64,000 nt of DNA from Alistipes sp. (GCA_017555695.1 JAFZFX010000004.1:40850-104849); one strand, 5' to 3'; shown: positions 41,384 to 51,923, numbered from the stretch's first letter. Numbers and translations are program-made. Notes: generated by a model from the sequence alone, not told the origin.

Positions 41384-42007
41384 CTATTTTTCCTGCAAAT
41401 CCTTGTTAAACGAACGATGTACCCAGATGATAACACCTACAATGATAAGTGCCATCGGAGGGAACAACATAATACCAACATTCGAGTAGAAACCGCCATT
41501 GGCAATATACCAGCTCTCGGGGATGATTCGGATGTTGAACACTGTACCTGAGCCGAACAACTCACGGAAGAAGGCTACGATAAGCAGGATAGCTGCGTAA
41601 CCCAAACCATTGCCAATACCATCGAGGAATGAATCCCAAGGCTTGTTACCCAAAGCGTAGGCCTCTACACGACCCATAATAATACAGTTGGTAATGATAA
41701 GACCCACATATACCGACAACTGCTTAGACACATCGTAAACAAATGCCTTCAATACCTGGTCAACGATAATTACCAACGCAGCGATTACAACCAACTGAAC
41801 GATGATACGGATGCGTGAGGGGATACCATTACGCAAAAGTGACATCACCAGGTTGGCAAATGCTGTAACAACCATAACAGAGATACCCATCACGAATGCG
41901 GGCTCCATCTTTACGGTTACCGCCAAAGCCGAACAAATACCCAAAATCTGAACGATTACAGGGTTGTTTGCACTCAGCGGGCCAGTTAAATTTTTCAAAT
42001 TACTCAT
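41384..42007 (-). CDS. nqrD: Na+-translocating NADH:quinone reductase subunit D
   Basis: A 207-residue membrane subunit with six helices. The N-terminal NNPVIVQILGICSALAVTVK and the mirrored LIITNCIIMGRVEAYAL carry the two conserved cysteines. NqrD and NqrE form a symmetric pair in the membrane that passes electrons and is linked to Na+ translocation. It lies 14 bases downstream of nqrC and directly before nqrE on the minus strand. Confidence 0.97.
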   Translation of the reverse strand: MSNLKNLTGPLSANNPVIVQILGICSALAVTVKMEPAFVMGISVMVVTAFANLVMSLLRNGIPSRIRIIVQLVVIAALVIIVDQVLKAFVYDVSKQLSVYVGLIITNCIIMGRVEAYALGNKPWDSFLDGIGNGLGYAAILLIVAFFRELFGSGTVFNIRIIPESWYIANGGFYSNVGIMLFPPMALIIVGVIIWVHRSFNKDLQEK

Positions 42008-42021
42008 AGTTCCGCCTGTTT

Positions 42022-42711
42022 TTATTTGTTAGACTTGTTAGCATTAATATAAGGAAGGTAACCCTCAATGCCAGACTTAATCATAGCGTTTACGCCGTCG
42101 CAAGTCTTGGTACCACCAGAGATGGCATCCACCTCGTGGTTGTTTGTAGCACCACCCTTACGCATTGATACTGACACGAAGTTCTCACCCTCGAAAATTG
42201 TCTTGCCTACGAAAGAAGACTGTACCTTAGATGTAGTAATCTCGGCACCAAGACCGGGAGTCTCACCCGAGTGGTCCATAACGATACCCTTAACGGTGTT
42301 CATATCGGGCTCGAGGGCTACATAACCCCAAACGGGACCCCACAAACCTGCACCATATACAGGGATAACGACACAACCATTAGCTGCCTTGAAGATGGGG
42401 AACTCGCCAGCCTCGAATGAAGCAGTCAAATCACCCAACGCAGCGAAGATGTCTGCGTCAGTCTTACCCTCAATCTTATTGCCGCTCTTATCGAGCATAA
42501 CAGACTCAGCTACAACATCTGAATAAGATACTGCTGCGGGATTCTCACCCAACGCCTTAACAATCTGCTGGCGCTTTTCGTTCAGGATGTTCTCGCCCTG
42601 ACGCTCCTGCAACGAGAGCGATGTAACAGCCAACAGAACAGCCACTACTACTACCATTACTACCGAGTAGATAATGATATATGCATTGCTATTTACATTA
42701 AACTTTGCCAT
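42022..42711 (-). CDS. nqrC: Na+-translocating NADH:quinone reductase subunit C
   Basis: A 229-residue subunit with one N-terminal membrane helix (about 10-32) and a periplasmic FMN-binding domain. FMN is attached by a phosphoester to a threonine in an S-G-x-T motif; here the motif is AISGGTKTCDG, so Thr is kept but the usual Ala reads Gly. WGPVWGYVALEPD and GLGAEITTSKVQSSF are further family marks. It lies 9 bases after nqrB. An FMN transferase (ApbE) is needed for attachment and is not encoded in this window. Confidence 0.96.
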   Translation of the reverse strand: MAKFNVNSNAYIIIYSVVMVVVVAVLLAVTSLSLQERQGENILNEKRQQIVKALGENPAAVSYSDVVAESVMLDKSGNKIEGKTDADIFAALGDLTASFEAGEFPIFKAANGCVVIPVYGAGLWGPVWGYVALEPDMNTVKGIVMDHSGETPGLGAEITTSKVQSSFVGKTIFEGENFVSVSMRKGGATNNHEVDAISGGTKTCDGVNAMIKSGIEGYLPYINANKSNK

Positions 42712-42720
42712 ACTCTCGTC

Positions 42721-43845
42721 TTATTTTACAGTTTTAACACGACTCTTACGACGGTTGATATTTGCCTCTACTACGAAGTAATCAACAGTAGGAGCCAACG
42801 CGTTCATAAAGAGAATTGCCAACATCATACCCTCGGGATATGCGGGGTTTACAACGCGTACCATAACAGCCAAAGCACCAGTCATAAAGCCTACGATATA
42901 CTTACCCAAGTTAGTCTGTGCAGAGGTAACGGGGTCAGTAGCCATAAATACAGCACCGAAAGCGAAACCACCAACCAACAGGTGATAGTATGCGGGATAG
43001 TCAGTAAGACCAACTGCCTGGAACAGGTAACCGATTGACAAACCACCCACAAATACGCTCAACATAGTGCGCCATGAAGCTACGCCAGTCCAAAGAAGGA
43101 ACAAACCACCGAGCAGGATACAGAGTGTAGAAGTCTCACCGAATGAACCAGGGATAAAACCGAGGAATGCATCCAGAGCGCTCCACTGCATCTGACCGTT
43201 TGTAGCCAACTGCTCCAAAGCTGTGGCACCAGTAGTTGCATCAACAGCACCCATCATCTTCCAGTCTGAGAACCAAACCTTCTCACCAGACATCTGGGGA
43301 GTGAAGGCGAAGAATACGAATGCACGAGCAACGAGTGCGGGGTTAAAGATGTTCATACCAGTACCACCGAATACCTCCTTACCAAAGATTACAGAGAAGG
43401 CTACACCCAAAGCAACCATCCACAGAGGAGTGCTAACGGGCATAATCATCGGGATAAGAAGACCTGTTACCAAGTAACCCTCGGCAACCTCCTCCTTACG
43501 AATCTGTGCATAGGCAACCTCTATACCCAAACCTACGATATAAGATACGGCAACCATAGGAAGAACGCGTACCAAACCGTAGAGAAGAGCATTAACACCC
43601 TCAAGACCTACCTGCGAACCTGTGTTGAAACAGCCGAACAAGAAGGCGGGGATAAGAGCCAAAATCACCATTGTCATAGTGCGCTTCAAATCGTTACAGT
43701 CACGAATGTGAGCACCCTTCTTAGTGGTTGTATTGGGAACAAAAAGGAATGTTTCAAAAGCATCGAATGTAGATGCGAGGAAACTCAGCTTACCCTCTGT
43801 GAAGGTAGGCTTAATATTATCAACAAAATTTCTCAGTCCTTTCAT
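42721..43845 (-). CDS. nqrB: Na+-translocating NADH:quinone reductase subunit B
   Basis: A 374-residue membrane subunit with about ten helices that binds riboflavin and covalent FMN and takes part in Na+ movement. The FMN site is TTGATALEQL, corresponding to the S-G-A-T motif of relatives with Thr conserved. GGTGMNIFNPALVARAFVFFAF is a strong family mark. The ATG at 43845 follows the nqrA stop by two bases; an upstream in-frame TTG at 43854 is less likely. A GGAG-rich stretch at the end of nqrA may assist its translation, which is unusual in this genome. Confidence 0.96.
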   Translation of the reverse strand: MKGLRNFVDNIKPTFTEGKLSFLASTFDAFETFLFVPNTTTKKGAHIRDCNDLKRTMTMVILALIPAFLFGCFNTGSQVGLEGVNALLYGLVRVLPMVAVSYIVGLGIEVAYAQIRKEEVAEGYLVTGLLIPMIMPVSTPLWMVALGVAFSVIFGKEVFGGTGMNIFNPALVARAFVFFAFTPQMSGEKVWFSDWKMMGAVDATTGATALEQLATNGQMQWSALDAFLGFIPGSFGETSTLCILLGGLFLLWTGVASWRTMLSVFVGGLSIGYLFQAVGLTDYPAYYHLLVGGFAFGAVFMATDPVTSAQTNLGKYIVGFMTGALAVMVRVVNPAYPEGMMLAILFMNALAPTVDYFVVEANINRRKSRVKTVK

Positions 43846-43847
43846 AA

Positions 43848-45203
43848 CTAACACTCCTTAATCATTAAGTTAATACCGTCACGAACCAACTGCTGAATCT
43901 CGGTCTTCGAGGGATCAACGAACTCACAAAGAGCAACATCCTCCTCTACAATCTCGTAGATACCGAGGTTCTCCATCTTGTCGATGTCGTTTGCCATAAT
44001 AGCTTTGAACAGATACATAGGATAGATATCCATCGGGAGATACTCCTCGAAAAGACCTGTTACAACAAATGCACGAGGACCACCGTTTACATTGGTATCG
44101 AGTTTATACTCCTTCTTCGGGCAGAGCCAAGAGAAGTATGAGCGAGAAACTGAGAACTTGTTGAGGCGGGGTGAAATCCAACCCAACATCTCATACTTGT
44201 CACCCTCGGGGATAACAGTAATCTGAGTAGCTGTAGCCGAGATGAAACCGTCGGCAGCAACCTTCTTACCTGTCAGTACATTACCAGAGATGATACGCAC
44301 GCTGTCGCCCTCAGCCTGAGGCTTGATATTACCAGCCACGATTGAAGAGATGGGTGCGCCACTGATGATGCGGTAGTACTGAGGCTTCTCAACCTCGCTA
44401 CCCACCAAAGCGATAACCTTGCGCAGATCAACCTTGCCTGTAGAGAACAGACGACCGATAGCCGCTACATCCTCGATAGCAACAGTCCACGCAATGTCGC
44501 CCTTAGCGATGGGATCGATGTGGTGGATCTGGATACCAACACAACCTACGGGGTGCTTACCCTCAAAAGTGTGAATCTCGGCACCCTTGAGTGAAGTCAT
44601 CTCACCCTCGGCAGCAGCCTTCACTGAGAGGTGAACCTTGCCACCAGAGAGCTTTGACAGCACCTCGATACCCTTCTGCAAATTCTGCTGCTCACCCTTG
44701 AGTGCAAAATTCATATCAGCAGCCAAAGGTGCTGAATCGAATGCTGACACAAAGATAGCCTTCGGCATATCGGCAGGATTAGCCACAATACCGTAGGGGC
44801 GTTGCAGAATCATCGTCCACAAACCCGATTTAAGCAACATCTCGACAACCTCGTCACGAGTAGCCTTCTGCAAATCGAGTGCAGGGAACTCGGCGTACTC
44901 CTGAGTAGCGTCAGCCGCAACAGTGACATTGAGAACCTTACGCTTCTCGCCACGATTAACAGCCGATACAGTACCGCTGACGGGTGAAGTAAACAATACA
45001 CGAGGATTGTTCTTATCGAAGAACAAAGGCTCGCCAGCCTTCACCTTGTCGCCTACCTTCACCAACAGCTTAGGAGTCACATTCTCAAAATCCAGAGGTG
45101 AAACAGCATACTCAGCAGCCATTGGCAACTCTACCAAAGACTGTGTAGCCTTACCCTGAAGATTGATGTCGAGACCTTTCCTTAGTTTAATGATTTTCGA
45201 CAT
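43848..45203 (-). CDS. nqrA: Na+-translocating NADH:quinone reductase subunit A
   Basis: A 451-residue peripheral subunit and first gene of the nqr operon. It begins KIIKLRKGLDINLQGKA and contains the RnfC-like biotinyl-fold pattern VKVGDKVKAGEPLFFDK followed by VLFTSPVSGTVSAVNRGEKRK. NqrA sits on the cytoplasmic side next to NqrB and helps form the quinone site. The start at 45203 gives the family N-terminus. Upstream there is a leader of roughly 90 bases and a weak promoter match (TACCTTCG). Confidence 0.96.
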   Translation of the reverse strand: MSKIIKLRKGLDINLQGKATQSLVELPMAAEYAVSPLDFENVTPKLLVKVGDKVKAGEPLFFDKNNPRVLFTSPVSGTVSAVNRGEKRKVLNVTVAADATQEYAEFPALDLQKATRDEVVEMLLKSGLWTMILQRPYGIVANPADMPKAIFVSAFDSAPLAADMNFALKGEQQNLQKGIEVLSKLSGGKVHLSVKAAAEGEMTSLKGAEIHTFEGKHPVGCVGIQIHHIDPIAKGDIAWTVAIEDVAAIGRLFSTGKVDLRKVIALVGSEVEKPQYYRIISGAPISSIVAGNIKPQAEGDSVRIISGNVLTGKKVAADGFISATATQITVIPEGDKYEMLGWISPRLNKFSVSRSYFSWLCPKKEYKLDTNVNGGPRAFVVTGLFEEYLPMDIYPMYLFKAIMANDIDKMENLGIYEIVEEDVALCEFVDPSKTEIQQLVRDGINLMIKEC

Positions 45204-45298
45204 AGATTTGTAATTAAATTTGAATGAAATTTATGTAATTTGTGTGTGTTAAATAATCAAAAAAATGGGATTTCTGCCCAAACATTATAAAACGCGCA

Positions 45299-45306
45299 CG
45301 AAGGTA
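45299..45306 (-). promoter_or_regulatory. Possible -7 element for the nqr operon
   Basis: TACCTTCG on the minus strand, 95 bases before the nqrA ATG, differs from TAnnTTTG at one position. No clear -33 box. It is the best candidate in this gap. Confidence 0.35.
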
Positions 45307-45379
45307 CGATTTTTTTTGCAGTTTTTTGTACTATTTGCGTTATTATTTCAGTTTTACTGCAAAATTTATTATTTTTCTC

Positions 45380-45387
45380 TACTTTTG
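45380..45387 (+). promoter_or_regulatory. -7 element next to the ATG of the TatD gene
   Basis: TACTTTTG ends seven bases before the ATG at 45395, so the transcript would have almost no leader. Confidence 0.5.
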
Positions 45388-45394
45388 TAGAGCA

Positions 45395-45994
45395 ATGAGT
45401 CGCTACATCGACATACACACCCACCATCCGACCCTCAGCCACATCGAGCCGCAGGGCGTAGGCGTGCATCCGTGGGATGCCGAGTTAGCGGGTGAAGCCG
45501 ACATAGAAAAGTACGCGTCGGCGACCCTCATTGGCGAGATTGGGCTCGACTTCGCGTGCGATATAGACCGCACAAAACAAGAGGCTATTTTCAGGCGAGA
45601 ATTAGAGCTGGCACAACACCTCAAAAAGCCCGTAGTACTGCACTGCGTAAGGGCGTTTGAGCCGACGATGAATATACTGAAAGAGTACGACCTAAAGGCG
45701 GTGATTTTTCACGGTTTTATAGGCTCAAAGCAGCAGGCCACAGCAGCCATCAACAGAGGCTATTACCTATCGTTCGGGGCATCCTCCTTTAAGTCACCTA
45801 AAACCATTGAAGCTCTGAAGAATACACCACTTGACAGAGTATTCATAGAGAGCGACGATAGCCAACAAAAAATTGAAGATATTTACGCAAAAATAGCCCA
45901 ACTGCGAGGCGTAGAAATAGAGTCCTTACAGCAGGCAATTTTGGAAAATTACGATAAAATTTTCGACACGCAATTATGCAAGAAAAATGGTTAG
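45395..45994 (+). CDS. TatD family metal-dependent hydrolase
   Basis: A 199-residue cytoplasmic protein, shorter than the usual 260 of TatD DNases, but all metal ligands of the family are present: IDIHTHHPT (HxH), GEIGLDF (Glu), VVLHC (His), VIFHGF (His) and FIESDD (Asp). The missing length is in loops rather than in the active site. The reaction is probably phosphodiester hydrolysis, as 3'-5' DNase or D-aminoacyl-tRNA deacylase-like activity. The ATG at 45395 sits seven bases after a promoter element. Its end overlaps the tcdA start by 19 bases. Confidence 0.9.
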   Translation: MSRYIDIHTHHPTLSHIEPQGVGVHPWDAELAGEADIEKYASATLIGEIGLDFACDIDRTKQEAIFRRELELAQHLKKPVVLHCVRAFEPTMNILKEYDLKAVIFHGFIGSKQQATAAINRGYYLSFGASSFKSPKTIEALKNTPLDRVFIESDDSQQKIEDIYAKIAQLRGVEIESLQQAILENYDKIFDTQLCKKNG

Positions 45995-46698
45995 AAAGAA
46001 CATCACTCCTACTGGGCGATGAGAAGTTAAATAAGTTAAAATCGGCCAATGTTCTGGTGGTCGGATTAGGTGGCGTGGGATCTTACGCAGCCGAAATGAT
46101 TGCCCGTGCCGGCGTAGGTCGTATGACCATTGCCGATGCCGATGTGGTATCAGAGAGTAACATCAACCGCCAGCTCGTAGCACTGCACTCAACCGTTGGA
46201 AAACACAAGTGCGATGTATTGGCTGAACGCCTTAAAGACATCAATCCCAACATCGAACTTACGATGGTTAATCGCTTTATCAAGGACGACGAGACTGACG
46301 CCCTACTCGACAGCCAACTATTTGATTATGTGGTTGATGCCATTGACACGCTCTCGCCAAAACTCGCCCTTATCAGCGGTGCTTTAAGCCGTCAGATTCC
46401 GCTAGTTAGTTCGATGGGAGCAGGTGCCAAAACCGACCCTACAAAGATGGAGATATGCGACATATCGAAGACCCACCACTGCCCGCTGGCGCATATGCTG
46501 CGCAAGCGTCTGCACAAGATTGGCATCCGCAAAGGCTTTAGTGCGGTGTTCTCACCAGAGCCCGTACGCGAGGGCGCAATGATACTCTGCGAGGAGCAGA
46601 ACAAGAAGTCGAATATGGGTACCATCTCCTACATCCCCGCGATGTTCGGCATCGGATGCGCATCGGTAGTAATCCGTGGTCTGATAGATGAATTTTAG
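45976..46698 (+). CDS. tcdA: tRNA threonylcarbamoyladenosine dehydratase
   Basis: A 240-residue ThiF/E1-like enzyme that uses ATP to dehydrate t6A37 of tRNA to its cyclic form. The nucleotide-binding loop is VVGLGGVGSYAAEM (about 28-41), followed by ARAGVGRMTIADADVV and SNINRQL, in which Asp and Arg hold ATP. SMGAGAKTDP (about 151-160) and HHCPLAHMLRKRL are further marks of TcdA/YgdL. It overlaps the TatD gene and precedes the dehydrogenase gene by 19 bases. Confidence 0.93.
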   Translation: MQEKWLERTSLLLGDEKLNKLKSANVLVVGLGGVGSYAAEMIARAGVGRMTIADADVVSESNINRQLVALHSTVGKHKCDVLAERLKDINPNIELTMVNRFIKDDETDALLDSQLFDYVVDAIDTLSPKLALISGALSRQIPLVSSMGAGAKTDPTKMEICDISKTHHCPLAHMLRKRLHKIGIRKGFSAVFSPEPVREGAMILCEEQNKKSNMGTISYIPAMFGIGCASVVIRGLIDEF

Positions 46699-46717
46699 AA
46701 CCTAAAAACCAAACGAA

Positions 46718-47653
46718 ATGAAGATTGTTTTTCTTGACGAGTACTCTGTATGCGGACGCAACATCGAGTCGATAGCATCACAGGGCGAATACACCGGTTA
46801 TGAAACAACCTCTCCCGAAGAGGTGCTGACCCACTGCGAAGGTGCAGAGGTGGTAATCAGCAACAAGGTGATACTCTCGGCCGAAACGATAGCCTCACTA
46901 CCCCACTTGCGATTAATCTGCGTTGCCGCCACGGGAATGAACAACATAGACCTCGCCGCCGCTGCAGACCATAATATAGAGGTAAAGAATGCCGTAGGAT
47001 ACTCAACCTATGCAGTTGCCGAGACAACACTCTGTTCGGCACTATCACTCATGCGCGAGGTAGTATATTACGATAACTTCTTCCACTCTGGTAGCTATGC
47101 CACTGCCGAACGAATTTTCAATTTCGACCGCCCCACAGCCCAACTACGAGGCAAGCGTTGGGGAATCATCGGTCTGGGCAACATTGGCCGCGAGGTGGCA
47201 CGACTTGCCGAAGCGTTCGGCTGCGAAGTGGTTTACGCATCCACATCGGGCGTAAAGCGAGAGGAGAAGTACGGGGAGCTTTCGTTAGAGGAGTTACTCA
47301 AGACATCGGACATTGTATCGATTCACTGCCCGCTCAATGACCGCACTGCTGGCCTTATTGGCGCCGAGGAGTTGAAGTGGATGAAGTCATCGGCTATATT
47401 AATAAATGTAGCGCGTGGCGGCATCGTCGATGAGCAGACTCTGGCCGACGCCCTCGACAACGGCACAATACGCGCTGCAGCGCTCGATGTATTCTCTTCG
47501 GAGCCTCTACGCGAATCACCGCTATACAACCTGCGCGACAAACGCCAACTGCTGGCATCACCCCATAACGCCTGGTCATCAGTCGAGGCCATCGACCGAT
47601 TAATCGGGTGCATCGCCCACAACATCGAAGAGTACAAGGCAAAGAGAGGATAA
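46718..47653 (+). CDS. D-2-hydroxyacid dehydrogenase (glycerate dehydrogenase-like)
   Basis: A 311-residue NAD-dependent oxidoreductase. The Rossmann loop is GIIGLGNIGREVA (about 148-160). The catalytic residues are present: Arg in NVARGGIVDE (about 231), Glu in DVFSSEPL (about 260) and His in ASPHNAW (about 287). The GYSTYAVAETT segment is typical of the glycerate/2-oxoacid group. It interconverts a 2-keto acid and its D-hydroxy acid, such as hydroxypyruvate and D-glycerate; the exact substrate is uncertain. It is the third gene of the TatD-tcdA row. Confidence 0.9.
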   Translation: MKIVFLDEYSVCGRNIESIASQGEYTGYETTSPEEVLTHCEGAEVVISNKVILSAETIASLPHLRLICVAATGMNNIDLAAAADHNIEVKNAVGYSTYAVAETTLCSALSLMREVVYYDNFFHSGSYATAERIFNFDRPTAQLRGKRWGIIGLGNIGREVARLAEAFGCEVVYASTSGVKREEKYGELSLEELLKTSDIVSIHCPLNDRTAGLIGAEELKWMKSSAILINVARGGIVDEQTLADALDNGTIRAAALDVFSSEPLRESPLYNLRDKRQLLASPHNAWSSVEAIDRLIGCIAHNIEEYKAKRG

Positions 47654-47658
47654 AACAA

Positions 47659-47692
47659 TTAGGGCTGTCAAGCACAATGCTGACAGCCCTAA
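47659..47692. terminator. Hairpin between the dehydrogenase and gpmI genes
   Basis: Stem TTAGGGCTGTCA / TGACAGCCCTAA (47659-47670 and 47681-47692) with an inner AGCA/TGC region. No long T-run follows, but the place between convergent stops and the stem strength support a terminator. Confidence 0.65.
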
Positions 47693-47714
47693 ATTATTAT
47701 ATAAGTATAGATTC

Positions 47715-49241
47715 TTACTTCTTCTCAATAAGAACCTCACCAGTCATCTCTGCAGGGATATCAAGACCCATCAAAGACAATACTGTGGGAGCCACATCGG
47801 CCAAGATACCATCCTTAACGCTCTTAACCTCGTCTGACACCACGATGATAGGCACAGGGTTCAGCGAGTGAGCAGTGTTGGGTGAACCGTCGGGGTTGAG
47901 TACATTGTCGGCATTACCGTGGTCAGCAATAATCACAACATCGTAACCATTAGCACGAGCAGCCTCTACAACACAACCGGCACACATATCAACGGTCTTA
48001 ACAGCCTTCTCTACAGCCTCGTAGATACCAGTGTGACCAACCATATCGCCATTAGCAAAGTTCAGACACACGAGGTCGAACTTCTGTGTATTAAGCGCCT
48101 CGATCAACTCATCCTTAACCTCGCAAGCACTCATCTCGGGCTTAAGGTCATAAGTAGCAACCTTGGGTGATGCAACCAAGATACGCTCCTCACCCTCGAA
48201 CTTCTCCTCACGACCACCATTAAGGAAGAATGTCACATGAGCATACTTCTCTGTCTCAGCAATACGCAACTGTGTAAGGCCAAGTGATGAGATGTACTCA
48301 CCCAAAGTGTTAGTTACATTATCCTTATCGAAAAGGATGTGCAGCCCCTTGAACTTTGCGTCATAGGGAGTCATACAGCAGTAGTACAAAGGCAGAGTAT
48401 GCATACCCTCAGCAGGCATATCCTCCTGAGTCAATACAACTGTAATCTCCTTTGCACGGTCGTTACGATAGTTGAAGAAGATAACGACATCGTTGGGCTT
48501 GATGCGGCCGATAACCTCACCGTTCTCGTCTACGCGAACAATAGCCTTAACGAACTCATCGGTAACACCTGCATCGTATGAGCGCTGCATAGCCTCCACC
48601 ATATCGGTAGCAGCCTCACCAACGCCATTAACCAACAAATCATAAGCCTCCTTAACACGCTCCCAACGAGTGTCGCGGTCCATAGCGTAGTAGCGGCCAA
48701 TGATTGATGCAATCTTACCTGTAGACTTTGCCAAGTGCTCCTCTACATCAGCAATAAAGCCCTTACCGCTCTTGGGGTCGGTATCACGACCATCCATAAA
48801 GCAGTGTACAAATGTATTCTCGATACCGTAGCTGGCTGAAATCTCGCACAACTTATAGAGGTGCTCGATTGAAGAGTGTACACCACCGTCTGAAGTCAGA
48901 CCCATAAAGTGTACATTCACGCCATTCTGCTTAGCATACTCGAAAGCCTTTACAATCTCCTCGTTCTTGTAGATTGAGTTGTCAGCGCAAGCGCGGTTAA
49001 TCTTAACCAAGTCCTGATATACTACACGACCAGCACCAATGTTAAGGTGACCTACCTCCGAGTTACCCATCTGACCGTTGGGCAAACCTACATTCTCACC
49101 CGAAGTGTACAACTTTGCGTTGGGATACTTCTCGGTCAAAGCGGTGATGCGGTCAGGGTGCATTGTGTAAATCACATCAGACTTGCTGTGGTCGCCAATG
49201 CCCCAACCATCAAGAATCATCAATAATACTTTCTTACTCAT
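47715..49241 (-). CDS. gpmI: 2,3-bisphosphoglycerate-independent phosphoglycerate mutase
   Basis: A 508-residue cytoplasmic glycolytic enzyme that interconverts 3- and 2-phosphoglycerate through a phosphoserine and two metal ions. Marks are LMILDGWG (Asp11), the phosphoserine site GNSEVGHLN (Ser61), FMDGRDTDP (about 150), [22 protein letters not shown] and the metal site IADHGNADN. The length is normal. It follows alaS on the same strand with a gap of 20 bases, so the two are probably co-transcribed. Confidence 0.97.
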   Translation of the reverse strand: MSKKVLLMILDGWGIGDHSKSDVIYTMHPDRITALTEKYPNAKLYTSGENVGLPNGQMGNSEVGHLNIGAGRVVYQDLVKINRACADNSIYKNEEIVKAFEYAKQNGVNVHFMGLTSDGGVHSSIEHLYKLCEISASYGIENTFVHCFMDGRDTDPKSGKGFIADVEEHLAKSTGKIASIIGRYYAMDRDTRWERVKEAYDLLVNGVGEAATDMVEAMQRSYDAGVTDEFVKAIVRVDENGEVIGRIKPNDVVIFFNYRNDRAKEITVVLTQEDMPAEGMHTLPLYYCCMTPYDAKFKGLHILFDKDNVTNTLGEYISSLGLTQLRIAETEKYAHVTFFLNGGREEKFEGEERILVASPKVATYDLKPEMSACEVKDELIEALNTQKFDLVCLNFANGDMVGHTGIYEAVEKAVKTVDMCAGCVVEAARANGYDVVIIADHGNADNVLNPDGSPNTAHSLNPVPIIVVSDEVKSVKDGILADVAPTVLSLMGLDIPAEMTGEVLIEKK

Positions 49242-49261
49242 TTCTTATAATCATTAAAATC

Positions 49262-51877
49262 TTAGTCCAACTTAGACATAATAATCTCTACAGCCTTATC
49301 GATAGCAGCCTGCAATGCATCGGGGTTCTTACCACCAGCTGTTGCAAAGAACTTCTGACCGCCACCGCCACCATTCATAACCTTGGCAGCCTCGCGAACA
49401 ACTGCGCCCGCATCTACACCCTTGGCTACGATCTCGTCACCTAGCATAATGGTGAGCGTAGGCTTGTCGTTAGAGATATTACCCAATATCAATACTATAT
49501 CTGCAACCTTTGCACGCAAAGCATAGGCCAAATCCTTAACAAGGTTAGATGCATAGGGCACCTGACGAGCCACAACAAAGTACTTATCCTCGGGATTGCG
49601 CTTTGCCATAACCTTCTCGACCATACCATCCACCTGCTCTTTGTGCAACTGCTCGATCTCCTTCTGCAGAGCCTCGTTGCTCTCGATCATCTTCTTGATA
49701 GCAACCTCTACCTTGGGGTTATTAACCAACTCGGCGATAGTGTGAATCTGATCCTCTACACCGTAGATAATCTCCTCGGCACGCTCAGCAGTAACAGCCT
49801 CGATACGACGAACACCTGCAGAGATAGCGCTCTCACCAACAATCTTGAATACGCCCAATGTACCAGTAGCCGAAGTGTGAGTACCACCACACAACTCGAC
49901 TGAGTCGCCGAACTTAACTACGCGCACCTTGTCGCCATACTTCTCACCGAAGAGGGCGATAGCACCCATAGCGTTAGCCTCCTCCATAGTAGCCTCGCGA
50001 TTCTCCTCGAGAGGATAGTTGCTACGGATTGACTTATTAACCAGACGCTCAACCTCGCGTAACTGCTCGGGTGTAACCTTCTGGAAGTGCGAGAAGTCGA
50101 AACGCAAACCCTGGGGTGTAACCATTGAACCCTTCTGCTCGACATGAGTACCCAATACCTGACGCAACGCCTGATCCAAAAGGTGGGTTGCAGTGTGGTT
50201 GTTGGCTGCTGACTGACGCTTCGCAGCATCTACAACAGCAACGAACTCGGCCTCTACATTCTCGGGGAGAGTATTTGTAATGTGGATAATCAAGCCATTT
50301 TCCTTCTCGGTTGCAACGACATCAATCTTCTCGTTTGCGCTCTCGATATAACCTGTATCACCAATCTGACCACCAGAGTTACCGTAGAAAGGAGTCTTGT
50401 CGAATACCAGCTGGTAGGTAGTCTTACCCTTTGAGGTCACACGACGGTAGCGTGCGATGCGAATGGGCGAAGTAAGGTTGTCGTAACCAATAAACTCACT
50501 CTGCTCAATCTTCATCACCTCCTGCCAGTCGTCGATATCCTGTGCAGCAGCGTTGCGTGAACGCTCCTTCTGAGCTTGCAACTCCTTCTCGAAGCCCTCG
50601 AGGTCGATGCCTACACCCTGCTCACGAGCAATAAGCTCAGTAAGGTCGATGGGGAATCCGAATGTATCGTAGAGTTCGAAAGCATCCTTACCAGCGATAA
50701 CGCCATCCTTGCCAACCTTTGCGATAACACGATCGAGCAGGTTGATACCGGTTGCCAGAGTGCGCAAGAATGATGCCTCCTCCTCCTCGATAACGCGCTC
50801 GATGAGAGTCTGCTGCTTCTTAAGCTCGGGGAACTGATGACCCATCTGATCCGCAAGACCTGCAACCAACTTACACAATGTAGGCTCGGTGAAGCCAAGG
50901 TAAGTATAACCGTAACGCACTGCACGACGCAAGATACGACGGATTACATAACCAGCCTTTGCGTTAGCGGGGAGCTGACCATCGGCGATGGAGAATGAGA
51001 TAGCACGCAAGTGGTCTGCGATAACGCGCATAGCCACATCACACTTCTCGTCTGCGCCATACTGCTTGCCAGCCATAGCGGCAATGCGAGCAATTGTAGG
51101 CTGGAATACATCAGTATCGTAATTAGACTTCTTACCCTGAAGAATCATACACAGACGCTCGAAGCCCATACCTGTATCAACATGCTTTGCGGGCAACGAC
51201 TCCAACTCGCCATTAGCCTTGCGGTTGAACTGCATAAACACGAGGTTCCAGATTTCAATAACCTGAGGGTGGCTCATATTAACCATCTCACGACCGGGAA
51301 TCTTGGCAATCTCCTCCTCATCACGAAGGTCGAAGTGAATCTCGCTACAAGGACCGCAGGGACCTGTCTCGCCCATCTCCCAGAAGTTGTCGTGCTTGTT
51401 ACCGCGAATGATATGGTCCTCGGGCAGATACTGCTTCCAATAACCGAAAGCCTCTTCATCGAAAGGTACGCCATCCTCGGGGCTACCCTCGAATACGGTT
51501 GCGTACATACGACTCTTGTCAAGGCCGTAAACCTCAGTCAGCAACTCCCAAGCCCAAGCAATGGCCTCTTTCTTGAAGTAATCGCCAAACGACCAGTTGC
51601 CAAGCATCTCGAACATAGTGTGGTGATAAGTATCGTGACCTACCTCCTCCAGGTCGTTGTGCTTACCCGACACACGCAAACACTTCTGTGTATCGGCTGC
51701 TCGCGGAGTCTGGCGGGGTGCATTACCCAGGAAGATATCCTTAAACTGGTTCATACCCGCATTGGTAAACATCAATGTGGGGTCGCCCTTTACCACCATA
51801 GGTGCTGAGGGCACAATAGTATGCTCCTTGCTCTTGAAGAAGTCAAGAAACGCCTCTCTAATCTTATTTGACTCCAT
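49262..51877 (-). CDS. alaS: Alanyl-tRNA synthetase
   Basis: An 871-residue enzyme that charges tRNA-Ala. The class II aminoacylation core is at the N-terminus ([35 protein letters not shown]). The editing domain has [11 protein letters not shown] (about 560) and [10 protein letters not shown] (about 666), the zinc-binding editing site. The C-terminal C-Ala domain ends with the Gly-rich [15 protein letters not shown]. The ATG at 51877 gives the usual [15 protein letters not shown] divergent promoter region separates it from the M23 genes. Confidence 0.97.
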   Translation of the reverse strand: MESNKIREAFLDFFKSKEHTIVPSAPMVVKGDPTLMFTNAGMNQFKDIFLGNAPRQTPRAADTQKCLRVSGKHNDLEEVGHDTYHHTMFEMLGNWSFGDYFKKEAIAWAWELLTEVYGLDKSRMYATVFEGSPEDGVPFDEEAFGYWKQYLPEDHIIRGNKHDNFWEMGETGPCGPCSEIHFDLRDEEEIAKIPGREMVNMSHPQVIEIWNLVFMQFNRKANGELESLPAKHVDTGMGFERLCMILQGKKSNYDTDVFQPTIARIAAMAGKQYGADEKCDVAMRVIADHLRAISFSIADGQLPANAKAGYVIRRILRRAVRYGYTYLGFTEPTLCKLVAGLADQMGHQFPELKKQQTLIERVIEEEEASFLRTLATGINLLDRVIAKVGKDGVIAGKDAFELYDTFGFPIDLTELIAREQGVGIDLEGFEKELQAQKERSRNAAAQDIDDWQEVMKIEQSEFIGYDNLTSPIRIARYRRVTSKGKTTYQLVFDKTPFYGNSGGQIGDTGYIESANEKIDVVATEKENGLIIHITNTLPENVEAEFVAVVDAAKRQSAANNHTATHLLDQALRQVLGTHVEQKGSMVTPQGLRFDFSHFQKVTPEQLREVERLVNKSIRSNYPLEENREATMEEANAMGAIALFGEKYGDKVRVVKFGDSVELCGGTHTSATGTLGVFKIVGESAISAGVRRIEAVTAERAEEIIYGVEDQIHTIAELVNNPKVEVAIKKMIESNEALQKEIEQLHKEQVDGMVEKVMAKRNPEDKYFVVARQVPYASNLVKDLAYALRAKVADIVLILGNISNDKPTLTIMLGDEIVAKGVDAGAVVREAAKVMNGGGGGQKFFATAGGKNPDALQAAIDKAVEIIMSKLD

Positions 51878-51923
51878 AAATATATAGTTTTTATCGTTCT
51901 TATCGTTATAATCTCGTAACGGA

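Noticed and set aside
45257-45469. A 70-residue minus-strand frame upstream of nqrA
   Set aside because: It runs from the TatD gene through the AT-rich gap, has no family resemblance and lies over the promoter region.
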